A program made the translations under genes and the position numbers. This document shows, piece after piece, positions 55,703 to 62,838 of a DNA stretch of 64,000 bases. This DNA comes from a bacterium (GTDB lineage: Bacteria; Pseudomonadota; Gammaproteobacteria; UBA6186; Azoamicaceae): NCBI GenBank assembly GCA_027364575.1, contig DAHXPC010000002.1:1-64000 (forward strand). The letters run 5' to 3'. Each line of letters begins with the position of its first letter. Position 1 is the first letter of the stretch. The notes under the pieces were generated by a model. It was given only the letters and a program-made list of their open reading frames with translations, did not search any database and had not been told where the DNA came from.

Positions 55703-55847
55703 CGCCAAGCGAGGGAGGGGACTGGATCTGAATAGCAAAAACATCCGCTACACCAATACATCCTAAGAAAACCTTACCTGTATTCACTGCACTTTTTGTT
55801 AACAGCTTATCCAATTCGCAGATCCAAATTCCGTCGCTCGCTTGGCG
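55703..55847. repeat. 145-bp segment bounded by an 11-bp inverted repeat, between rho and tgt
   Basis: CGCCAAGCGAG at 55703-55713 and CTCGCTTGGCG at 55837-55847 are perfect inverted repeats; allowing four mismatches they extend inward to 19 bp. The segment fills the gap between the converging rho and tgt genes. It has no gene with a proper start. Short elements of this size with terminal inverted repeats can be MITE-like, but the ends could also serve as terminators for the two genes. Confidence 0.45.
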
Positions 55848-55854
55848 TAAAAAA

Positions 55855-57108
55855 CTATCCGCTCAAGCCACCAGATACGGGAAATATTTTGATATCTTCA
55901 GATATAATATCTTCTGCCGGCATTAACCAACGTTTACGCTCTGCAGACAATGTATCGGTTTTTATGGCTTGACGAATGGCTAACAATAAGCGATTCATAA
56001 ACATAACATTGTGTATCGTAATTAATTGACACGCCAAAAGCTCTTTTGCTTTCAATAAATGATGCAGATAACCCCTTGAATATTTTTGACAGACCATACA
56101 CGGGCAATCAGACTCAATGGGTTGCTCATCTACACGAAAAATCGCATTTAATAAATTGATGTGATCGCCTGTTTTACCGGGGGGTAAATTATCTGGACGC
56201 ACTAACGCACCGCCATGCCTTGCCAAACGAGTTGGGTGTACACAATCAAAGGTATCGATTCCTTGCTCTACCCCTGAAAAAATATCATTGATCCCACCAA
56301 TGCCTAATAAATGTATTGGCCTACTCCGATCTAACTGTGCTGCGGTATAACCCACCACTTCTCGCATTTGCGCTTTATCCGCCCCTAAAGAACCGCCAAT
56401 CGCATGTCCAAAGAAAGGATGTTCATTCACAAAAGCGGTACTTTCCGATCGCAAGTCTTCATAAATCCCGCCTTGAATAATCCCATAAATTGCCTGTTTA
56501 CCATTATTGCCGCGCTTAAATTCCTCTAAGCTCCTCAGCGCCCATCGATGGCTCATCTCCATGGATTGTCGGGTGTAATTTTTATCGACGTGAAAAGGCG
56601 TGCATTCATCCAGTACGACTACCAAATCAGCGCCTAAACTCCGCTGGATCTCAATTGCACGTTCAGGCGTTAATAAATGCACTCGCCCATCTAGATACGA
56701 TTTAAAAGTAGCGCCTTCTTCCGTAATTTTCAGCAGTGTTTTCGTTCGGTTTTGATTTCGGCGACCCTTAATCTCATCGGCAACTGAACCTTGCCCTAAG
56801 CTAAAAATTTGAAACCCGCCTGAATCGGTTAACATCGGGCCATCCCAGCTCATAAATCGATGTAATCCACCCAGCTTTTCAACAACCTCGGCACCCGGCT
56901 GGATCATCAAGTGGTAGGTATTGGACAATATAAACTGGGTACCACAGGCCTTCATATCGCTTGGAGAGACGGCCTTAATCGCGGCCTTAGTTGCACAAAA
57001 AATAAAAGCCGGGGTCTCAACGATCCCATGAGGGGTTACCAACCGCCCAAGCCGTGCTCGACTTTTGCTGGATTGTTCCTGAACGGTAAAACTAAAATTA
57101 GGGTACAT
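55855..57108 (-). CDS. tgt: tRNA-guanine transglycosylase Tgt, with a queuine-type pocket residue
   Basis: This 417-residue enzyme swaps guanine 34 of certain tRNAs for a queuosine precursor or queuine. The catalytic set is intact: D95 in TDSGGFQ, D167 in LDECTPF, nucleophile D288 in TFDCVHPTRLARHG and a zinc site CPCMVCQ plus a downstream His. The base-selecting loop reads G238-G239-S-L-G242. By alignment this places Gly where Zymomonas Tgt has Val233 and eukaryotic enzymes have Gly, while Cys169 keeps the bacterial Cys158. A larger base such as queuine may therefore fit. It follows yhhQ by 4 bp. queA and queG are not nearby. Confidence 0.95.
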   Translation of the reverse strand: MYPNFSFTVQEQSSKSRARLGRLVTPHGIVETPAFIFCATKAAIKAVSPSDMKACGTQFILSNTYHLMIQPGAEVVEKLGGLHRFMSWDGPMLTDSGGFQIFSLGQGSVADEIKGRRNQNRTKTLLKITEEGATFKSYLDGRVHLLTPERAIEIQRSLGADLVVVLDECTPFHVDKNYTRQSMEMSHRWALRSLEEFKRGNNGKQAIYGIIQGGIYEDLRSESTAFVNEHPFFGHAIGGSLGADKAQMREVVGYTAAQLDRSRPIHLLGIGGINDIFSGVEQGIDTFDCVHPTRLARHGGALVRPDNLPPGKTGDHINLLNAIFRVDEQPIESDCPCMVCQKYSRGYLHHLLKAKELLACQLITIHNVMFMNRLLLAIRQAIKTDTLSAERKRWLMPAEDIISEDIKIFPVSGGLSG

Positions 57109-57112
57109 ATCA

Positions 57113-57886
57113 TCACCTTACGGGTACACACGTGTAACTTAAATACATCGCTGGAATAGATAAAATAGCAATAATTGCTCGTGTTATAAATGTTCCGAGA
57201 ACATAGGTAAACAGTAAAACTGAAAAACTGACCGGATGCGGGGATAAAATCACCCAAGCTAAAATACTGAAAAGAATCGTATCCACAATGGCAGAACACA
57301 GCGTTGCTGCCGTTGTTCGAAACCATAACCATTTCTGACGGGTCAATTTACTCAATGTTTGAAAGACCCAAATATCGTTTAACTGGCTTATGCCAAAGGC
57401 TAAAAGACTGGCAAATAATAACCGCGCAGAAGGCGTAAAAATCAACGCTATCGCCTGCTCGGTTGGCAACATATGTTCAGTACCCGGCGAGCCCACCGCA
57501 CCTTTAGCAAGCGGCGGATACCCCACAGCGATGACCATCAAAAGCGTCATGAGCAATTGGGCCGCAAAACAATACCATATTCCTTGCTTGGCGACCGCTT
57601 TTCCATAATGCTCGGTTAAAATATCGCTACACAAATACGTGGTGGCAAAAACGACCGTTCCCAAAGCAACCGGCTCCTGGCTCATACCAAACTGAACACC
57701 CTTCAGAACCTGGATATTGGCTGCTAAAATGGCCACAATATTATAAAGATAAAGTCCATTGGCCCCAAATAATCTAAATAGTGACAAAATGGACACGATA
57801 CAGACACCCAATAGAATTAAAGAAACCACTTCAGCGGGCAAACTTTGCAATATTTCAATGAAAGGAACAATCAGTAGCGTATCCAT
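57113..57886 (-). CDS. yhhQ: Queuosine-precursor transporter YhhQ
   Basis: This 257-residue inner-membrane protein has about six to seven helices and belongs to the YhhQ/VUT family that takes up queuosine precursors. Markers are NIVAILAANIQVLKGVQFGM, the TTYLCSDILTEHYGKAVAKQ loop near 85-104, the SARLLFASLLAFGISQLNDI segment and RTTAATLCSAIVDTILFSIL. It is 4 bp upstream of tgt on the same strand, so the transporter and the base-exchange enzyme form one operon. Whether the substrate is preQ0, preQ1 or queuine cannot be read from YhhQ alone. Confidence 0.93.
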   Translation of the reverse strand: MDTLLIVPFIEILQSLPAEVVSLILLGVCIVSILSLFRLFGANGLYLYNIVAILAANIQVLKGVQFGMSQEPVALGTVVFATTYLCSDILTEHYGKAVAKQGIWYCFAAQLLMTLLMVIAVGYPPLAKGAVGSPGTEHMLPTEQAIALIFTPSARLLFASLLAFGISQLNDIWVFQTLSKLTRQKWLWFRTTAATLCSAIVDTILFSILAWVILSPHPVSFSVLLFTYVLGTFITRAIIAILSIPAMYLSYTCVPVR

Positions 57887-58113
57887 GGTTTAATACTATA
57901 TTCCTGTGGTTAAATGAATAAGTTATTCACCTCTAAAAGAGCTTAAGCTTGGCAGAGTATCAGCAATAGGAATTTATTGTCAAATCCCCTAGGGTATATC
58001 GATATCCAATCGTGGCAGTTAACACGCGTCCTGAAACGGAATGATACGCTCATTGGAATGTTATTTTTGATCGTGTTATTCTTTTAAATACCTTTAGACT
58101 ATTTGGAATTTGC

Positions 58114-58860
58114 GTGTCAGACAAAATGACTCACTTTGGTTATCAAACCGTTCCTACCCGTGAAAAAACTGAACGGGTAGCCTCTGTCTTTCGCTCTGTT
58201 GCCAACCACTACGATATTATGAATGATCTTATGTCGTTCGGGCTGCACCGATTTTGGAAACGTTTGGCCGTTAAGAAATGTGCCGTGCAACCGAATCAGT
58301 CTATCTTAGATTTGGCGGGCGGGACGGGGGATATCAGCCTGCAACTGGCCTCCATTCTAAAAAATTCTGGCAAAATTATCTTAGCCGATATCAATCCAAA
58401 TATGTTAAGCAAAGGGCGAGAACGTGTTATTAACGCAGGCCGCATCGCTGCCATTTCTTGTATGCAATTAAATGCCGAAGCGCTTCCTTTTGCGAATAAT
58501 AGCTTTGATCGGATCATCATCGCGTTTGGCCTTCGAAATGTGACTCATAAAGAAAATGCCTTAAGTGAGATGTATCGCGTCCTAAAGCCCGGGGGAAGGG
58601 TCGTGATTCTAGAATTTTCTCATGTTTCATCGGATATTCTAAAAACATTCTATAATGCCTATTCATTTTCGGTATTGCCGCTGCTTGGAAAATATGTTTG
58701 TGATGACGAGGCAAGTTACCGGTATTTAGCCGAATCTATCCGTGTTCATCCCAATCAAGATACCTTAAAGTTGATGATGACCCATGTTGGATTTGAACGG
58801 TGTGAATATCAAAACTTACATTCTGGCATTGTTGCCCTCCATCTGGGATATAAATTTTGA
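58114..58860 (+). CDS. ubiE: Ubiquinone/menaquinone C-methyltransferase UbiE
   Basis: This 248-residue SAM-dependent enzyme methylates the quinone ring in ubiquinone (and menaquinone) synthesis. The UbiE signature YDIMNDLMSFGLHRFWKR lies near residues 32-49, SAM motif I is ILDLAGGTGDIS near 68-79, and RVLKPGGRVVILEFS is near 153-167. The start is probably GTG 58114; an in-frame ATG lies four codons later. It overlaps ubiJ by 4 nt, giving the standard ubiE-ubiJ-ubiB operon. Confidence 0.96.
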   Translation: MSDKMTHFGYQTVPTREKTERVASVFRSVANHYDIMNDLMSFGLHRFWKRLAVKKCAVQPNQSILDLAGGTGDISLQLASILKNSGKIILADINPNMLSKGRERVINAGRIAAISCMQLNAEALPFANNSFDRIIIAFGLRNVTHKENALSEMYRVLKPGGRVVILEFSHVSSDILKTFYNAYSFSVLPLLGKYVCDDEASYRYLAESIRVHPNQDTLKLMMTHVGFERCEYQNLHSGIVALHLGYKF

Positions 58861-59456
58861 GCCAATCAATCATCTTATCATTGATCAATTCTGCGCTTTC
58901 AGAAAATACGGGTGCATCTTTCTATCTACAAAAATTGAGAGGGACAACGGCAGAAATAAATATTGCCAGTCAAAATTTTAAAAAAAGCTTTTGGCTTACC
59001 TTTGATGAGCACGGCATTCAACCCATCAATGCCTTAGATAAGCCGGCAACGGTGACCATTAGCGGCCCCATACGGGCGTTTTTAAACCTTGCATTCCATC
59101 AAGACATCCATGCTGCCGTTGGCTTAGGCTTAACCTTTTCAGGCGATAATTCGGTTTTAGAAACCCTTCAAGCATTATGGTCACGTACAGAAGTGGATTG
59201 GGAAGAATATGTATCGCAATGGACAGGGGATATTATCTCCTATCAGTTAAGCAATGGGATGCGTTATGCTAAAAAAAGAAAATCAGAAGTCTTAGCCAGC
59301 ACCTGCCAAAATATTTCTGAATATCTGACCGAGGAAATTCGGTATTTTCCCACGCGTTTAAAAACCAATTATTTTATGAATACGGTTGATTCTTTGCATA
59401 AAGATGTAGAACGCTTAGCGCTCAGAATTAACCAATTATGTGCAGCTAAAAGCTAA
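58857..59456 (+). CDS. ubiJ: Ubiquinone biosynthesis accessory factor UbiJ (SCP2 domain)
   Basis: This 199-residue protein has a sterol-carrier (SCP2) lipid-binding fold in the N-terminal half (TFDEHGIQPINALDKPATVT, GPIRAFLNLAFHQDIHAAVG) and a helical C-terminal part (EVDWEEYVSQWTGDIISYQL). It acts with UbiK to organise the soluble ubiquinone complex. The start is TTG, overlapping the ubiE stop, which suggests low, coupled translation. It is followed 13 bp later by ubiB. Confidence 0.9.
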   Translation: MSQSIILSLINSALSENTGASFYLQKLRGTTAEINIASQNFKKSFWLTFDEHGIQPINALDKPATVTISGPIRAFLNLAFHQDIHAAVGLGLTFSGDNSVLETLQALWSRTEVDWEEYVSQWTGDIISYQLSNGMRYAKKRKSEVLASTCQNISEYLTEEIRYFPTRLKTNYFMNTVDSLHKDVERLALRINQLCAAKS

Positions 59457-59469
59457 GGATTAAAGTTTA

Positions 59470-61041
59470 GTGAACTTCTTTATTCGTTTTTCCAGGTTAT
59501 TACACATTGGTTTTATTTTGGTTAAGCATGGATTAGAAGAAATAGCATTACGTGCGCATTTTTTTGGCCCATTCAGATGGCCTTTTTTTCTATTTCATTT
59601 TTGCTGGAAAAGACAGTTTACAAAATCTCGTGGCATTCGGATCAGAGAGGCTCTAGAAGAACTTGGCCCCATTTTTGTTAAATTTGGTCAGCTACTGTCT
59701 ACGCGTTCTGATATTGTACCCGCGGATATCCTCACAGAACTGACTCGCCTTCAAGATCAAGTTCCACCGTTTTCTGGCTTACTTGCCCAAAATATGATAG
59801 AGGTCGCATTAAAAAGGCCATTATCCGAAACATTTCAATGCTTTGAGCTAACCCCGCTTGCTTCTGCTTCTATTGCCCAAGTGCATGCTGCCATTTTATT
59901 AAATGGTCAAACCGTGGTGGTTAAAGTTTTGCGCCCTAATATTCACAAAATGATTGAAAAAGACATTGCTTTATTAGAAGCCGGGGCAAAACTTGTACAT
60001 CGATATTGGCGAAGCGCCAGACAATTTAAAGCCCGAGAGGTGGTCGCCGAATTTAAACAATCTTTGGCCGATGAGCTTGATTTAATGAAAGAAGCGGCGA
60101 ATGCTTCTCAGCTGAAACGTAATTTTGAGGGATCTTCCTTACTACAGGTTCCCAAAATCTATTGGGATCACACGCGACAGAATATATTGGTCATGGAACG
60201 AGTCTATGGCATTTCTGTTACCAATGGGGATCAGTTAAAAGATTTGGGGTTCAACGTAAAACGATTGGCCGAACAAGCTATCGAGATTTTTTTTACTCAA
60301 GTATTTCGCGATTGTTTTTTCCATGCCGACATGCACCCCGGCAACCTTTTCATCTCAACGGTTAATCCCACTGAGCCACACTTTATCGCTATGGATTTTG
60401 GCATTATGGGCATATTAAGTGCCGAAGATAAGCAATATTTAGCAGAGAACTTATTGGCTTTTTTCCGAAGAGATTATCAAAGAGTCGCCAAGCTGCATAT
60501 GGAATGTGGCTGGGTCCCCCCAACAACCCGATTAGACGAATTTGAAAGCGCCATTCGAGCGGTTTCCGAACCAATATTAGAGCAACCTTTGCAAAATATC
60601 TCGTTTGGGGAGCTGCTTTTTCGATTATTCCAAATGGCGGCTCGTTTCCAGATTAATGTTCAACCCCAACTAATGCTTTTACAAAAAACCCTGATGAATA
60701 TAGAAAGTTTAAGCCGCCAACTATACCCTGAGGTTGATATTGTCGGCACGGCAAAACCCTTCTTGGAAAATTGGATCAAAAGCCAGATCGGGGCCTCTTC
60801 CCTGATTCGAAAATTTAAACTGTATAGCCCTTATTGGATAGATCGATTACCCGAGCTGCCTAATTTGCTCTATTCTGCGTTAACACAGATGGCTAAAACA
60901 AAACAACCTGGCCCTATTGAACATCCTTCCGCTCGTTTAGGCAGAACAACCGGCTATTGCGCATTTAAAGATATTTGCATTGGTTTATTGTTAGGGGTTA
61001 GTCTTAGTTTGATCTGGGTAACGCTAAGGAGTTATTTTTGA
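59470..61041 (+). CDS. ubiB: Ubiquinone biosynthesis kinase-like ATPase UbiB
   Basis: This 523-residue ADCK-type atypical kinase is needed for ubiquinone synthesis, probably releasing quinone intermediates from the membrane. The KxGQ motif is in GPIFVKFGQLLSTRSDI near 69-85, an Ala-rich loop in PLASASIAQVHAA, the catalytic loop in HADMHPGNLF near 288-297 and the metal site in AMDFGIMG. The C-terminus carries a membrane helix pair (CIGLLLGVSLSLIWVTL). The start is GTG. It overlaps the HIT gene by 4 nt. Confidence 0.95.
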   Translation: MNFFIRFSRLLHIGFILVKHGLEEIALRAHFFGPFRWPFFLFHFCWKRQFTKSRGIRIREALEELGPIFVKFGQLLSTRSDIVPADILTELTRLQDQVPPFSGLLAQNMIEVALKRPLSETFQCFELTPLASASIAQVHAAILLNGQTVVVKVLRPNIHKMIEKDIALLEAGAKLVHRYWRSARQFKAREVVAEFKQSLADELDLMKEAANASQLKRNFEGSSLLQVPKIYWDHTRQNILVMERVYGISVTNGDQLKDLGFNVKRLAEQAIEIFFTQVFRDCFFHADMHPGNLFISTVNPTEPHFIAMDFGIMGILSAEDKQYLAENLLAFFRRDYQRVAKLHMECGWVPPTTRLDEFESAIRAVSEPILEQPLQNISFGELLFRLFQMAARFQINVQPQLMLLQKTLMNIESLSRQLYPEVDIVGTAKPFLENWIKSQIGASSLIRKFKLYSPYWIDRLPELPNLLYSALTQMAKTKQPGPIEHPSARLGRTTGYCAFKDICIGLLLGVSLSLIWVTLRSYF

Positions 61042-61376
61042 TGACTGACTGTATTTTTTGTAAAATTATTGCAAAACAAATTCCTGCCGAACGGGTTTAT
61101 GAAGATGATAAAGTGGTGGTCTTTAAAGATATTCATCCCAAAGCGCGCGTACATTTACTGGTTATCCCAACCCAACATATTCAAAGTTTAGCGCATACCT
61201 CTGAAACAGAAGCCACCTTGCTTGCCCATATGTTACTCACGGTGGCCAACATTGCCAAAGAACAAGGGCTAAATAATGGATTTCGCACGCTTATTAATAC
61301 AGGGGTTGCGGGCGGTCAAGAAGTAGATCATCTACACTTTCATTTATTGGGAGGCGGCCCTGCCGCTAAAACATAA
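61038..61376 (+). CDS. HIT-family nucleotide-binding protein (HinT-like)
   Basis: This 112-residue purine nucleoside phosphoramidase has an opening CIFCKIIAKQIPAERVYED and the histidine triad HLHFHLLGG near 97-105 with the nucleophile His. A GVAGGQEVDHLHFHL run completes the site. It overlaps ubiB by 4 nt and precedes tatA by 26 bp, so it is carried in the ubi-tat operon. The length is normal. The start codon could be either of two adjacent ATGs. Confidence 0.95.
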   Translation: MMTDCIFCKIIAKQIPAERVYEDDKVVVFKDIHPKARVHLLVIPTQHIQSLAHTSETEATLLAHMLLTVANIAKEQGLNNGFRTLINTGVAGGQEVDHLHFHLLGGGPAAKT

Positions 61377-61402
61377 TTTACAAACGGGTAGAGGAGAATA
61401 GT

Positions 61403-61573
61403 ATGGGACTTGGTGGCATTAGCATTGGATCATTGATCCTAATTTTTTTAATTATTGCTTTATTATTTGGCACCCATAAGTTAAGAAATATCGGAGAAGA
61501 TTTAGGCCATGCGCTTCGTAGTTTTAGAAAAGGCTTACAAGAACCCGACGATACAGATAAAAAATCGTCATGA
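61403..61573 (+). CDS. tatA: Sec-independent translocase pore subunit TatA
   Basis: This 56-residue protein begins MGLGGISIGSLILIFLIIAL, a membrane helix, then the FG hinge (LLFGTHKLRNIGEDLGHALR) and a short charged tail. It forms the size-variable pore for folded Tat substrates. TatA is usually 70-90 residues, so the tail is short. A strong GAGGAG site precedes the ATG. The stop overlaps the tatB start as ATGA. Confidence 0.92.
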   Translation: MGLGGISIGSLILIFLIIALLFGTHKLRNIGEDLGHALRSFRKGLQEPDDTDKKSS

Positions 61574-61719
61574 ATTTTTGGCAAATTTTATTAATTATTA
61601 TCATTGCACTGGTGGTTATCAAGCCAGAGAGACTGCCCGAAATTAGCTTTTCTTTAGGTCGTTTAATCGCCCACTGTAAAATATGGTATCGAAAAATAAT
61701 AGAAAATAGCCGAGAATGA
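61570..61719 (+). CDS. tatB: Very short TatB-like subunit
   Basis: This 49-residue protein begins MNFWQILLIIIIALVVIKPE, with the Pro-Glu hinge (KPERLPEISFSLGRLIAHCK) that marks TatB in place of TatA's Phe-Gly, followed by a brief basic amphipathic helix. Normal TatB proteins have about 140-170 residues. Here the long cytoplasmic helices that contact substrates are missing, although the frame is clean and coupled at both ends by 4-nt overlaps. It may be a minimal TatB or a TatA-like second subunit. Confidence 0.8.
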   Translation: MNFWQILLIIIIALVVIKPERLPEISFSLGRLIAHCKIWYRKIIENSRE

Positions 61720-62453
61720 ATCACTATCTTCCCCATATCATCGAACTTCGAACGCGCATTATTCGCAGTGGCTTAATTGTTTTAAGTTTATTTTTAGCCT
61801 TATTTTGGGTAGATGAGTATCTCTACACTTTTATTGCAGAACCTTTGCTCCGTACATTACCAGCAGGCAGTTCAATGATTGCCACCGAAGTCACGGCGTC
61901 TTTTATCGTCCCCATGAAGCTTGCCTGGATACTGGCGGTTTTTTTTTCAATTCCTTATATTTTATATCAGCTGTGGGCTTTTATTGCGCCTGGGTTATAT
62001 CCCAATGAAAAGCAGAAAATTTTACCCTTTTTAATCGCCAGTATTGTCCTATTTTTTATAGGGGTGGCTTTTGCATATTATACGGTATGCCCAGCGGCAC
62101 TCTCGTTTTTTGCCCAATGCACACCAACGGGTGTTAGAGTAATGGCCGATATTAGTGCCTATCTTAACTTTGTGATAACGGTGCTATTTGCCGGTGGCAT
62201 TGCTTTTCAAGTTCCGGTTATCACACTTTTATGTATTCAATCCGGATTGGTTTCTATAGGGCTGCTCGAGCATTTAAGACCCTATGTAATTGTGGCAGCC
62301 TTTATTGCAGGCATGCTTTTAACGCCGCCCGACGTTATCTCGCAGATCCTATTGGCACTCCCTATGTGGGGGTTTTTTGAAGCTGGACTACTCTTTGCAA
62401 AATATTTAGACAAACAAAAAAATCGAATACTGACAAATGCTCACAAACCATAA
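61716..62453 (+). CDS. tatC: Sec-independent translocase receptor TatC
   Basis: This 245-residue six-helix inner-membrane protein binds twin-arginine signal peptides. The N-terminal HIIELRTRIIRSG motif, EVTASFIVPMKLAWILAVFF near 66-85, YQLWAFIAPGLYPNEKQKIL near 91-110, and FAGGIAFQVPVITLLC are family hallmarks. The C-terminal LRPYVIVAAFIAGMLLTPPD segment is complete. It closes the tatABC set; a 39-bp repeat with a terminator follows 70 bp later. Confidence 0.95.
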   Translation: MNHYLPHIIELRTRIIRSGLIVLSLFLALFWVDEYLYTFIAEPLLRTLPAGSSMIATEVTASFIVPMKLAWILAVFFSIPYILYQLWAFIAPGLYPNEKQKILPFLIASIVLFFIGVAFAYYTVCPAALSFFAQCTPTGVRVMADISAYLNFVITVLFAGGIAFQVPVITLLCIQSGLVSIGLLEHLRPYVIVAAFIAGMLLTPPDVISQILLALPMWGFFEAGLLFAKYLDKQKNRILTNAHKP

Positions 62454-62524
62454 GGACAATATCGCACAACACAAGCTGCCGATTGGCTATATTCGAATTT
62501 TATAGGTTCAGGCATTATTAGGAG

Positions 62525-62587
62525 GTCAATCTCCAACCGACCATAATTCGGTGTTAGCCCAGGTACTTTATCTGGGCTTCTTTTTTT
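62525..62587 (+). terminator. First copy of a 39-bp repeat with intrinsic terminator
   Basis: The 39-bp block at 62525-62563 contains an ACCGA/TCGGT hairpin and the first arm of a terminator. AGCCCAG at 62556-62562 pairs with CTGGGCT at 62572-62578, followed by a run of T. It is the likely end of the ubi-tat transcript. The same 39 bp recur at 62764-62802. Confidence 0.85.
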
Positions 62588-62689
62588 AATCATAACTAAA
62601 ACTATTTACCTTGTCACCATAAGTCTAGCTTAGAAAAATAACTTTTTTATTTTCAAATAATTGTTATCTATTTTAATAATCAATAGCGA

Positions 62690-62822
62690 TGCGGGCAATT
62701 GCTTACAAGCAATATGGCGTATCTCCTCTATTCATCCAAAAGGGGATGCGCCAATATAGACCTGTCAATCTCCAACCGACCATAATTCGGTGTTAGCCCA
62801 GGCTCCTAGCCTGGGCACCTTT
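62690..62822 (+). ncRNA. Candidate structured small RNA between tatC and typA
   Basis: After the first terminator, about 130 nt contain three consecutive hairpins ending in a terminator. The first is ATTGCT/AGCAAT at 62698-62713. The second is a 12-bp stem (two wobble pairs) of GGCGTATCTCCT at 62716-62727 with AGGGGATGCGCC at 62741-62752. The third is the repeat block's ACCGA/TCGGT stem. A terminator stem GCCCAGGC/GCCTGGGC (62796-62803, 62809-62816) plus a T-run follows. No protein is encoded. A second complete terminator here, with nothing else for it to end, suggests an independent short transcript. No known RNA family is recognised and the promoter is not clear. Confidence 0.5.
62764..62802 (+). 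repeat. Second copy of the 39-bp repeat
   Basis: This block is identical over 39 bp to 62525-62563 and begins GTCAATCTCCAACCGACCAT. It lies in the same orientation, 239 bp downstream. In both copies it runs into a GCCCAGG terminator arm, but the second arm and loop differ, so the repeat was duplicated and the terminator half re-formed or diverged in a compensated way. Confidence 0.9.
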
Positions 62823-62838
62823 TTTAAAATCCTTAACT

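Noticed and set aside
55470..55850. Small minus-strand frame running from inside tgt toward rho
   Set aside because: It is about 60 codons long without a start codon and overlaps the inverted-repeat element; no protein features were seen.
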